Origin: Kutzneria sp036403095
GTDB lineage: Bacteria > Actinomycetota > Actinomycetes > Mycobacteriales > Pseudonocardiaceae
Direction: 5' to 3'
Length of the DNA stretch: 64,000 nt
Assembly (NCBI GenBank): GCA_036403095.1
Contig: DASWRQ010000035.1
Location: forward strand, 14,707-78,706
Part shown: positions 9,059 to 17,026 of the stretch, in pieces
Position numbering within the stretch: the first letter of the stretch is position 1
How the letters are laid out: each line of letters begins with the position of its first letter
Program-made: the position numbers and the translations under genes
Notes under the pieces: model-generated
What the model saw: the letters and a program-made list of their open reading frames with translations, nothing else
Told to the model about the DNA's origin: nothing
The model's database searches: none

Positions 9059-9208
9059 TTCAGCACTGAACCGGGGGGTTGCGCGGTGCGTCGTGGTGGT
9101 CGGGCGGTGGTAATCCACCGCCGGTACGACGGCCGGGTGGTGCGACTCCTCCACGCCCCCCACCGTGCTGCCCGGCCCTCGTACCGCCTCGGCGGAAGGA
9201 CGCACCCG

Positions 9209-9598
9209 ATGACTGTGCTCGACTGGTCGGTACCCGTGTTGACCGTGGGAGATCCGGTCGAGGCGATCGGGATGCGGGCCGGGTTGGGCGCGGAGGTCAA
9301 CTCGATGCTGTCGATGGCGATGCTGTCCGGGCCGGTGGTGGCCTACGCGGGCACTCCGGAGCGCTGGATCTTCCTGACCGGGCCGGCCACGTCCACCTCG
9401 AACTCGGTGCTGGCCGACCTGGTCCGGCTCGGTGTCGGCCTGTTCCCGATGGGCTCGCTGATCGCCTTGCCGTGCGCGGAGAACGCCGGCACCGCGCGCT
9501 GGATCGACCGTCCGGTGCCGAACAAGCCGCTGCCGCCGTGGCAGGCGGTGGTGGCGGCGGTGCGCCGCACCTCGTCGGTCAGCTCCGGCTGGCAGTGA
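9209..9598 (+). CDS. Conserved hypothetical protein, 129 aa
   Basis: Small soluble protein with no signal or membrane span. It alternates hydrophobic strands and turns (PERWIFLTGPATSTSNSVLADLVRLGVGLFPMGSLIALP) in a way that faintly recalls short actinobacterial proteins annotated as primase-polymerase-like, but no catalytic motif is visible, so no function is given. ATG 9209 has a GGAAGGA site at 9193. The stop overlaps a possible GTG start of a 37-codon frame (9595). Confidence 0.65.
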   Translation: MTVLDWSVPVLTVGDPVEAIGMRAGLGAEVNSMLSMAMLSGPVVAYAGTPERWIFLTGPATSTSNSVLADLVRLGVGLFPMGSLIALPCAENAGTARWIDRPVPNKPLPPWQAVVAAVRRTSSVSSGWQ

Positions 9599-9708
9599 CA
9601 CCCGCACTGGCCGAGTACGAGCGGACGATGGGCGACAACGCTGCGGAAGGCCGGGCCGGCGCCACCCAGGCGTTCCAGAACTTCGCCAAGCTACGCGCCG
9701 GAGCCTAA
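9595..9708 (+). CDS. Possible 37-codon coupled small ORF or gene remnant
   Basis: Begins at GTG 9595 in a GTGA overlap with the preceding gene, reads ALAEYERTMGDNAAEGR then a short Gln/Phe-containing tail, and stops at 9708. The ALAEYER pattern resembles the C-terminal helix of FAD-dependent monooxygenases, so it may be the tail of a deleted gene. Its last bases overlap the 3' end of the minus-strand gene at 9691. Real expression is uncertain. Confidence 0.3.
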   Translation: MTPALAEYERTMGDNAAEGRAGATQAFQNFAKLRAGA

Positions 9709-12015
9709 CGGCCACTCCAGCGACCCGACGCCGGGATAGTCCACTGTGGACATGCTCTCCCGGTCGGCCACCGCTCGCTCCAGCCGGCCGAGCGACTGCT
9801 CGGCCACGTCGTCCTCGACCAGCAGCAGCCGGGTCTTGCTGGCATAGACCACGCGAAACCTGGTGTCCGGCAAGAAGACCACCCGGTCGACGGCCGAGCC
9901 GATGCCGTCGACCTTGCGCCCGTTGACCGACCACACCACGTACTCCACCGGGCCGGGCAGCTCGGCGTCCAGTTTGGACGCGGTGTTGAGGAACGCCTTC
10001 TCGGTGAAGACGTCCCCGATGTCCAGGGTGTCCTTGCCGTAGCACAGCACCGCGCCCTCGAACGGGGGCATCCGCCGCAGCCCGGAGACCACGCAGCGGA
10101 TCAGCGGCATCAGCGGCCCCGGCTCGCCGGAGCGCAGCGCCGAGTTGATCATCTGCTCGCTGGTGTGCAGGTACATGTACGCCGCGACGAGGTCGGTGAC
10201 CACCGCCTCCAGCGTGGCGTCCGCGGGGGTGCGCAGGCCCGGCTGCTTCGCGATCAGGCGCAGCACCGCGGCCGCGTGTCCCTCGTAGTTCTCGCCCAGC
10301 GTGTGCCGCACCCAGTCCCGCTCGGCCTGGGTGCTGCGCAGGTTCCAGATCGGCTCGGGTTCCGGCTCCGGCTCCGGCTCGGCCACCGGCTCGGGCGCGC
10401 CCAGGTCCACCGCCGGATCGACCTCGTCGAACGGCTCGCCGGAAGCGGTGCGCACAGTGTCGAAGTGCTCCTCGATGACGGCGGTGATCTCCACCTCCGT
10501 CTCGGGTTCCTCCCGAGGCGTCGCCAGCGCCACCAGATGCTGCGGCACGATCGCCGTCGGCCCGTCGTCGGAGTGCTTGCCGTGTTCCGCGTCGTCGTCG
10601 TCGAACTCGAGCTCGTCATCGGACACCGGCGCCAGCTCGACGTCGGTGTCCTCGACCGTCGGCGGCACGGTCTTGGCCGAGGCCACCACGGCCAGCGGCC
10701 GCGGCGTGGGCGCCGGCGCGGCCGGCTTGTCCTCCACCAGCTGCGAGGCGTCGCTGAAGACGAACCGGACCGCCCGCTGGGTGTCCGGGTCCAGCCGCGA
10801 GTACAGGTCCGTCGCGGCGGCGAACAGCTCCGGCGACGTGGGCATGCCCGGCACGCCGACCGTGATCCGTGCCCACAGCGGGTCCATCGGCAGCGTGCGG
10901 ACGGGGCTGTTGGCCGGCGGCTCGGCCGGGTCGCGAATCCACAGGCCGCTGTCGACCAGCTCCACCACCGCGCCCTCGGCCAGCTCGTAGACGCCGGGGC
11001 GCAGCGCCACCAGGCCACCGACCGGGGCCCGGTGGGCGATCACGCTGGGCGGCATGGCATTGGGCGTGGTCCGCGGCCAGTAGCCCAGCTCCGTGGTGAA
11101 CGGCCGCCAGGACGGCTGTCCCTGCGCGTCGTAGGCGACGACGTCGATGCCGTCCGCGCCGAGCACCGGCAGTCCCGAGTAGACGGCGATCCGCTCGCCG
11201 ACCAGATCGGCGATGATCTGCCCGATCGGCTCGTTGGAGTAGGCGGTGCCCATCGGCGCGACCCCGTACGGCGCGATGCGCACCTTGGTCCGCGCCGGCA
11301 TCGGCAGCGCCGTCAGCAGCGCTCGGATCTCCTCCGGCGGCACCGGGCGCTCCTCCGGCCCGCCGAGCACGATCGTCAGCACCTCGGGCCGGCACGGCAG
11401 CGCGAACACCGGCCGGGCGTGCTCCCGGCTCGGCCCCTCGGTCACCGACGGCATGGCGTGCATCCACAGCCCGGCCGGGATCGGCTCGGCCACGCCCATC
11501 CGGCCCGAGGCCCACGGCTTGCCCGGCGTCATCGGCTCCCACTCCGGGGTCGGGAACCGGCTGCCCATCGGGTCCGGCGGGTGGCCGGGACGGAAGCGGT
11601 ACCAGCAGCCGGCGCCGTGCGAGTCGATGACAAACGCGGAACCGCCGGGCACCGGCAGCAGCACGCCGTCCGGCGCGACGACCTCGACCTTCAGCTGGTC
11701 GGACAGCCACTGCGCGGGCGAGCCCAGGTCCCCGCTGCCGGCCCGGGACACGGCCAGCCGGATCGGCCCGCGCTTGCGCAGCGCGGCGACCAGCGCGGTC
11801 CACACCTCGGGTCCGGAGTCGGGCGGGAAGTCGGCCACCACGACCGTGCGATCGGGGTCCCCGGGCAGGGCGTTGGCCAGCACCCGGGCCGCCTTGCTCG
11901 CGCCGTTCGGGGAGCACACGACGAGCGCGGACCCCACCTGACGGCAGTCGAACTCGATGACCTCGCCCCCCGCATCGGGCCCGTCGCTGATCGGCACACC
12001 GTCACACTGCCGCAT
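9691..12015 (-). CDS. Large protein with degenerate ADP-ribosyltransferase-like C-terminus, 774 aa
   Basis: No named family recognised for the first 450 residues, which alternate alpha/beta segments (SALVVCSPNGASKAARVL, DRTVVVADFPPDSGPEVWTAL) and proline-rich loops. An acidic linker follows (DDELEFDDDDAEHGKH, then a repeated Glu-Pro run near residue 560). The last 180 residues fit the order of an ADP-ribosyltransferase fold: an Arg strand (PLIRCVVSGLRRMPPFEGAVLCYG), DIGDVFTEKAFLNTAS in place of the STS motif, and a final strand VDRVVFLPDTRFRVV where the catalytic E-x-E would sit. The R, STS and ExE residues are changed, so activity is doubtful. No signal peptide. It is convergent with the small genes before it. 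The fold call is inference from motif order. Confidence 0.7.
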   Translation of the reverse strand: MRQCDGVPISDGPDAGGEVIEFDCRQVGSALVVCSPNGASKAARVLANALPGDPDRTVVVADFPPDSGPEVWTALVAALRKRGPIRLAVSRAGSGDLGSPAQWLSDQLKVEVVAPDGVLLPVPGGSAFVIDSHGAGCWYRFRPGHPPDPMGSRFPTPEWEPMTPGKPWASGRMGVAEPIPAGLWMHAMPSVTEGPSREHARPVFALPCRPEVLTIVLGGPEERPVPPEEIRALLTALPMPARTKVRIAPYGVAPMGTAYSNEPIGQIIADLVGERIAVYSGLPVLGADGIDVVAYDAQGQPSWRPFTTELGYWPRTTPNAMPPSVIAHRAPVGGLVALRPGVYELAEGAVVELVDSGLWIRDPAEPPANSPVRTLPMDPLWARITVGVPGMPTSPELFAAATDLYSRLDPDTQRAVRFVFSDASQLVEDKPAAPAPTPRPLAVVASAKTVPPTVEDTDVELAPVSDDELEFDDDDAEHGKHSDDGPTAIVPQHLVALATPREEPETEVEITAVIEEHFDTVRTASGEPFDEVDPAVDLGAPEPVAEPEPEPEPEPIWNLRSTQAERDWVRHTLGENYEGHAAAVLRLIAKQPGLRTPADATLEAVVTDLVAAYMYLHTSEQMINSALRSGEPGPLMPLIRCVVSGLRRMPPFEGAVLCYGKDTLDIGDVFTEKAFLNTASKLDAELPGPVEYVVWSVNGRKVDGIGSAVDRVVFLPDTRFRVVYASKTRLLLVEDDVAEQSLGRLERAVADRESMSTVDYPGVGSLEWPLGSGA

Positions 12016-12055
12016 CCGAGGGAATCTGGCACCCCATTGGGTGGCTTGCGGTACG

Positions 12056-15000
12056 TCACTTCCTGTTCAGGAGGGCAGAAATGGCCGCGGCCTGTGGCGA
12101 GTTCAACTCCGTGAGGAGGGTCTGGGCGCTGTGCAGGTGCTCGTCGCCGAGCTCGTGTTTGCCCAGCCCGTGCAGCGCCTTGCCCAATTCGGCCACGGCC
12201 ATCGCGTGCATGTGGGCGTCGCCGATGGCCTGGCCGAGCTCCCGGGCCCGCGACGCCGCGGCCGCGGCCTGCTCGGCCCGACCGTCAGCCAGATAGCCCC
12301 TGGACAACATGACCAGGTTGTGGCCTTCGCCGAAGGTCTGCTCGATGCCCAGGCACACCGCCAGCGACTCCTCCAGCGGGTCGATCGACTCCACCAGCCG
12401 GCGAAAACGCTGGTAGACCAGGCCCATCATGAACAGCGTGCGGGCCAGCCCGGTTTCGTTGCCCAGTTGCTCGTGCAGCTCACGGCTTTTCTCGCACGCG
12501 GTCATGGCCCGCTCGAAGTCGCCGAGCTCGGACTGGGTCCGGCCGATGGTGCCCAGCACGTACGCCTCGCGCACCACGTCGCCGGCGTCGTGCGCGACCG
12601 CGAGGGCCTGCTCGAGGTGGGCCAGCGACTGCTCGCCGTCGCCCAGCCGGAACTCCACGCTGCCCAGCAGGTCCATGGCGGTGGCCAGAGCCACCGCGTC
12701 GCCGACCTTCTCGGCGGCGGCGATGGACCGGCTCAGCTGCTCCTGGGCCGCCGGCAGCTCGAACCGCCGCAGGTGCGCCTCGCCGACCTTGCGCCGGCCC
12801 CAGGCCTCCACCCGCAGGTCGCCGGTGCGCTCCGCGTCCCGCACGGCCAGCTCGCCGATCTGCCCGATCTCGCCGAAGTGCGTGCCGTTGGCCAGGTACA
12901 GCTCGAGGAACGTGATCAGGTCGACGACGTAGTCCGACGGCAGGTCGGGGTCGGTGAGGAACTGCCGCGCCGAGGCCAGCAGCGCCGGCTGCTGGTCCTC
13001 GAACCAGGTGAAGGCCGACTTCAGGTCGGGCAGCTCCACGCCGTCGGCGAAGGGCCGCGCGCAGAAGCGCTGCTTGGTCCACGCCGGGGCCTGGATCAGC
13101 CAGCCGGCCGTTGCCGCGGTGCCCAGGTAGTGGTCGCCGAGCCGGACCATGGCGTCGATCCGGTCCTGCTTGCTGTCGGTCTGCGTGGCGCGCTGACGTG
13201 CGAAAAGACGCAGCAGGTCGTGATAGGCGTAGTGATCGGGCGCGGGACTGGCGACCATGTTCAGGTCGACCAGCCGCTCCACCACCGGCTCCGCGCTCGG
13301 CTCCGGCTCCCCGACCAGCGCGGCCGCCGCCGGCAGCGACAGGCCAGGCCCGTCGGGCAACGACATCAGCCGGAAGGTGCGGGCGGACGGGGCGTCGAGC
13401 TGCCCGTAGCCCAGGTGAAAGGTGGCCTCGACCTCGAGGCTCCCCACCCGTAACTCCGACAGCCTGCCCCTTTCTCGTGCGAGCTTGTCGGCCATCGAGC
13501 GGACCGTCCACTGCGGCCGGTCGACCAGCTTGGCCGCGGTGATGCGCAACGCCAGCGGCAGCCGCCCGCAGGCGTCGACGACCTCGGCCACGGCGTCCGG
13601 CTCCTGGCCGGACCGCTCCGCGCCGATGGTGCGGCTGAACAGGGTCAGGGCCTCTTCACGGGACATGCCCTCCAGCTCGGCCTGCTCGTCCCACTGCATC
13701 TCGGGCAGCCGGCGGCGGCTGGTGACCAGCACGCCGCAGGACGCGGAGCCGGGCAACAGGTGCTGGATCTGGGCCGCGTCGGCGGCGTCGTCCAACACGA
13801 CCAGGACCCGTCGCTGCGCGAGGACCGAACGGTACATCGCGGCCCGCTCGTCCAGGTCGGCCGGCGTGGAGTTCGGGGAGACGCCGAAGGCCCGCAGGAA
13901 GGCGCTGAGCACGTTGAGCGGGTCGGCAGCGTCGGGGCCGGCGCCGCGCAGGTTCACGTACAGCTGGCCGTCGGGGTAGTGCTGGCGCACCTGGTGCGCG
14001 GCGTGCACGGCCAGCGCCGTCTTGCCCACGCCGCCGATGCCGGCGACCAGGGCCCGTGGCGGCGCGGTTCGGTGCGTACGGGGCGTCAGCATCGCTGTAA
14101 GGCGCTTCACGAGCGCGGTGCGGCCCGTGAAGTCGGCGACGTCGGCCGGGAGCTGTGCGGGCGAGACCGGAGCCGGGAGCGGTTCGTCCATGAAGGGGAC
14201 GACCGGCCGCCGGCGCGGCTGGGCCGGCGGCGGCTGCTGGGCTTGCGGCTCGTCCACGGCCAGCAGCCGATGGTGCAGTTCCCGCAGCTCGGAGCCGGGT
14301 TCGATGCCCAACTCGTCCACCATCACGCGGCGGGTGTCGGTGTAGACCTGCAGCGCGTCCGCCCGGCGGCCACTGCGCGACAGGGCCTTCATGTGCAGCG
14401 CCCGCAAACGTTCGCGGACGGGATAGGCCGAGGTCAGCGCGGTCAGCTCGGTGACGGCCGCGGTGTGCCGGCCGAGCGCGACCATCAGCTCGAGGCGCTC
14501 CTCCTGAACGCCGAGCACGATCTCGCTCAGCCGGGCTCGTTCGATCACCGCGCCCGGGCCCGGGATGGACGACAGCGGCTCGCCCCGCCACATCCCCAGC
14601 GCCTTGGCGTACCACTCCACGGCGTCGCGGGCGTTGCCCTCTTCCCGCTGCCGCCTCGCCAGCTCCAACGTCTGCTCGAACTCGCTCAGGTCGTAGCTCG
14701 CGCCGCCGACGGCCAGCGAGTAGCCGTTGCCGACCGAGCGCAGCACGCTGGCCTGGCCGCGGCGGGGCCGCTCCGGCTCGAGCACACTCCTGAGCATCGA
14801 CACGTGCGTCTGCACGACCCCATGCACGCTCGCCGGCGCCGACTCGCCCCAGACGGCGTCGACCAGCTCCGTGGCCGTCACGACCTGGTCCGCCCGCAGC
14901 AGCAGGGTCGCGAGAATGGCCTTGCGCTGCGGCGGACCCAGGGCCAGCTCACGATCGCCACGCCACACCCGGACCGGGCCGAGCAGGGTGAACCGCAGGG

Positions 15001-15064
15001 GCTCGCTCGTGGTCGAGGTACTCGGCACGCAGCGATTGTGGCCGCCTGACACCCCCATGGCCAA
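12056..15064 (-). CDS. AfsR/SARP-family regulator with NB-ARC ATPase and TPRs, 1002 aa
   Basis: Same layout as the 5804 gene: winged helix (LRFTLLGPVRVWRGDRELALG, AVWGESAPASVHGVVQTHVSMLR), BTAD to about residue 265 ending ELRELHHRLL, NB-ARC ATPase with Walker A GIGGVGKTALAV near residue 341, Walker B RVLVVLDDAAD and LPLALRITAAKL, then a long TPR array from about 640 to the end. The inter-domain linker is Pro/Gln-rich. The start may be ATG 15064 or GTG 15028 (reading VPSTSTTSEPL); neither has a convincing ribosome site. It is 42 bases downstream of the LuxR paralogue on the same strand, so the two are probably cotranscribed. Confidence 0.92.
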   Translation of the reverse strand: MAMGVSGGHNRCVPSTSTTSEPLRFTLLGPVRVWRGDRELALGPPQRKAILATLLLRADQVVTATELVDAVWGESAPASVHGVVQTHVSMLRSVLEPERPRRGQASVLRSVGNGYSLAVGGASYDLSEFEQTLELARRQREEGNARDAVEWYAKALGMWRGEPLSSIPGPGAVIERARLSEIVLGVQEERLELMVALGRHTAAVTELTALTSAYPVRERLRALHMKALSRSGRRADALQVYTDTRRVMVDELGIEPGSELRELHHRLLAVDEPQAQQPPPAQPRRRPVVPFMDEPLPAPVSPAQLPADVADFTGRTALVKRLTAMLTPRTHRTAPPRALVAGIGGVGKTALAVHAAHQVRQHYPDGQLYVNLRGAGPDAADPLNVLSAFLRAFGVSPNSTPADLDERAAMYRSVLAQRRVLVVLDDAADAAQIQHLLPGSASCGVLVTSRRRLPEMQWDEQAELEGMSREEALTLFSRTIGAERSGQEPDAVAEVVDACGRLPLALRITAAKLVDRPQWTVRSMADKLARERGRLSELRVGSLEVEATFHLGYGQLDAPSARTFRLMSLPDGPGLSLPAAAALVGEPEPSAEPVVERLVDLNMVASPAPDHYAYHDLLRLFARQRATQTDSKQDRIDAMVRLGDHYLGTAATAGWLIQAPAWTKQRFCARPFADGVELPDLKSAFTWFEDQQPALLASARQFLTDPDLPSDYVVDLITFLELYLANGTHFGEIGQIGELAVRDAERTGDLRVEAWGRRKVGEAHLRRFELPAAQEQLSRSIAAAEKVGDAVALATAMDLLGSVEFRLGDGEQSLAHLEQALAVAHDAGDVVREAYVLGTIGRTQSELGDFERAMTACEKSRELHEQLGNETGLARTLFMMGLVYQRFRRLVESIDPLEESLAVCLGIEQTFGEGHNLVMLSRGYLADGRAEQAAAAASRARELGQAIGDAHMHAMAVAELGKALHGLGKHELGDEHLHSAQTLLTELNSPQAAAISALLNRK

Positions 15065-15106
15065 ACATCGTGATCAGGTGACCACCGATCGGCCCAAAGG
15101 CGGCGC

Positions 15107-15730
15107 CTAGATAACGCCTGCTCGCAGCGCGTACGCGACCGCGTGCGGACGGTTGCGCAGCCCCAGCCGGCTCATCACCGCATACACGACATTCTTCACA
15201 GTTCGCTCCGAGTAGGACAGCTTCTCCGCGATCTCCGCGGTGTCCCAGCCCTCGGCCATCAGCCGCAGCACGTCCACCTCGCGCGGGGCCAGTCCTGACG
15301 TGGTCAGGCCGCGCGGGCCCAACACGTCCCGCTGCAACCGCTCCACCTGGGACAGCAGCTCGCCCAGCAGGTCGGGCGGCAGGTCGCCGCGGCCCCTCGC
15401 CGCGGCGACCACCGCACCGGCCAGGCGGTCGCCGGTCGCGTCCGCCCTGGGCAGCACGCTCACCACCCGGCACTCCACAGCGGCGAGCAGGTCGGCCTGG
15501 CGCAGCTCGTTGGTCACCAGCACGCAGCGCGCCGCCGAGTTCTCGGTGAACCGGCGCAGCGCCGACATCACGTCCGAGGTCACCACGTCGGCACACACCA
15601 CGAGCACGGCCGCCTCGCCGAACTGGCGCTCCCCCACCAGCTGGAATTCCGGACGTGCGCGCAGGTGGCTGGCCACTCCCGCCAGGGTGATCGGGTCTCC
15701 CGCGTGAACCCCTACCCGAACTCGCTCCAC
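15107..15730 (-). CDS. LuxR-type regulator with degenerate receiver, paralogue B
   Basis: 207-aa paralogue of the protein at 1826-2449. The LuxR helix-turn-helix (LAPREVDVLRLMAEGWDTAEIAEKL, SYSERTVKNVVYAVMSRLGLRNR) is almost identical; the receiver-like half has diverged more and has lost the late Lys (VLPRADA instead of VLPKAAA) as well as the phosphoacceptor. GTG 15730 is taken as start because AGGAGGAG lies just upstream and the resulting length equals that of the paralogue. It precedes the 1002-aa AfsR-like gene. Similar DNA-contact helices imply overlapping target sites. Confidence 0.87.
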   Translation of the reverse strand: MERVRVGVHAGDPITLAGVASHLRARPEFQLVGERQFGEAAVLVVCADVVTSDVMSALRRFTENSAARCVLVTNELRQADLLAAVECRVVSVLPRADATGDRLAGAVVAAARGRGDLPPDLLGELLSQVERLQRDVLGPRGLTTSGLAPREVDVLRLMAEGWDTAEIAEKLSYSERTVKNVVYAVMSRLGLRNRPHAVAYALRAGVI

Positions 15731-16056
15731 CTTTGCTCCTCCTATGGGATGACCCCCGTGATCCCTCCTGTCGCTGAGTGTGTCGGGCCCCACTTCTCGA
15801 ACTCTTCACGGTGACTCCATGCCGTGAAGTGCTGCCCGATGCCCCCTTGTCAGGGGGCCATTCAGCGTGTACCGGCAGGACGGGCACATACGTCGAAGTC
15901 CGACAGAAACATCCCAATATATGAACCGGCGTTACACGGGCCGCGGTGGCGAAAATCCCGGACAGCCGCCGGTCAGGGGCCCTGACCAGGTGGCGTAACG
16001 TCCGGGAAACACAGCCGAAATCCGCCGGAAATGGCTGCTCCGGACCGTTCGGCGTC
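15731..16056. promoter_or_regulatory. Divergent promoter region between LuxR gene and GntR operon
   Basis: 326 bases without a gene. An unusually A/T-rich spot, CCCAATATATGAA, lies at about 15912 and is the best candidate -10 region for the plus-strand GntR operon. A CCCCTTGTCAGGGG inverted repeat is near 15843. No clear GntR/HutC operator could be picked by eye. Confidence 0.35.
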
Positions 16057-16782
16057 ATGAACCCGCAACCGCGACGGCCCCGGGCGGACCGGGCGAGGCA
16101 GATCGCCGACGCGCTGCGCCGACAGGTGCTCGACGGCGACTTCACCGACGGCGTGCTGCCCGACGAGCGACTTCTCGGCCGCGAGTTCGGCGCCACCCGC
16201 AACGCCGTGCGGGAGGCGCTGGAGCTGCTGCGGGCCGACGGGCTCATCGAGCGGTCGCCGGGCATCGGCACGGTGGTCGTGGCGCGGAAGTACCCGCACG
16301 GGCTGAACCGGCTGATGGGGTTGGCCGAGACGCTGCACGAGCACGGCGTGGTCAGCAACGAGGTGCGGACCTCGGGCGTCGTGTCGGCGTCCGGCGTGCT
16401 GGCCGAGCGCTTGGGCCTCGAGGTCGGCGCGCCGGTCGTGTGCATCGAGCGGCTGCGACGTCTCGGCGGCTTGCCGCTGTCGCTGGACCTGACCTATCTG
16501 CCGGCCGACGTCGGCGAGCCGCTGCTGGCCGAGGACCTCGTCAACAACGACGTCTTCACGCTGCTGGAGCGGCTCTGCGGGCAGCCGCTCGGGCGGGCCG
16601 AGGTCGGCATGGAGGCGGTCAACGCCGACCCGCACGTGGCCGCCGTGTTGGACCTGCCGCGCGGCGGGGCGCTGCTGCTCGTGGAGCGGCTGACCCGCCT
16701 GGCCGACGGGCGTCCGGTCGACCTCGAGTTCATCCGGTTCCGCGGGGACCGGCTCACCATGCGCGCCGTTCTGGATCGATAG
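16057..16782 (+). CDS. GntR family (HutC/UTRA-type) transcriptional regulator
   Basis: 241-aa repressor-type protein. Residues about 10-75 form the GntR winged helix (QIADALRRQVLDGDF, LLGREFGATRNAVREALELLRADGLIERSPGIGT); residues about 90-240 form the UTRA ligand-binding domain (VVCIERLRRLGGLPLSLDLTYLP, GALLLVERLTRLADGRPVDLEFIRFRGDRL). ATG 16057 is preferred over upstream frames because the HTH begins right after it. It is the first gene of the ferredoxin/transporter/flavoprotein operon, 16 bases ahead of the ferredoxin, so it probably controls that operon in response to the imported compound or a derivative. Confidence 0.87.
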   Translation: MNPQPRRPRADRARQIADALRRQVLDGDFTDGVLPDERLLGREFGATRNAVREALELLRADGLIERSPGIGTVVVARKYPHGLNRLMGLAETLHEHGVVSNEVRTSGVVSASGVLAERLGLEVGAPVVCIERLRRLGGLPLSLDLTYLPADVGEPLLAEDLVNNDVFTLLERLCGQPLGRAEVGMEAVNADPHVAAVLDLPRGGALLLVERLTRLADGRPVDLEFIRFRGDRLTMRAVLDR

Positions 16783-16798
16783 ATAGAAGGGCTTTCCG

Positions 16799-17026
16799 AT
16801 GGCTTTGGTGCCCAACCGGGCCGACGTCCCGGTCGTGATCGATGAGTCACTGTGCGTAAAAGGATGTCGACTCTGCGTGGATGTCTGCCCGCTGGACTCC
16901 CTCGCGATCAATCCGGAGACCGACGTGGCCTACATGCACGTGGACGAGTGCTGGTACTGCGGGCCGTGCGCCGCGCGCTGCCCCACCGGCGCGGTCACCG
17001 TCAACATGCCGTTCCTGATCCGATGA
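16799..17026 (+). CDS. 2[4Fe-4S] ferredoxin, 75 aa
   Basis: Small electron carrier with two cluster motifs: C-x3-C-x2-C-x3-CP (LCVKGCRLCVDVCP) and C-x2-C-x2-C-x3-CP (CWYCGPCAARCP). The second cluster is embedded in aromatic residues, as in AprB-type ferredoxins that serve adenylylsulfate-reductase-like flavoproteins. No transit or signal sequence. Its stop overlaps the next start by ATGA. It is the likely redox partner of the flavoprotein encoded at the end of the same operon. Confidence 0.92.
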   Translation: MALVPNRADVPVVIDESLCVKGCRLCVDVCPLDSLAINPETDVAYMHVDECWYCGPCAARCPTGAVTVNMPFLIR

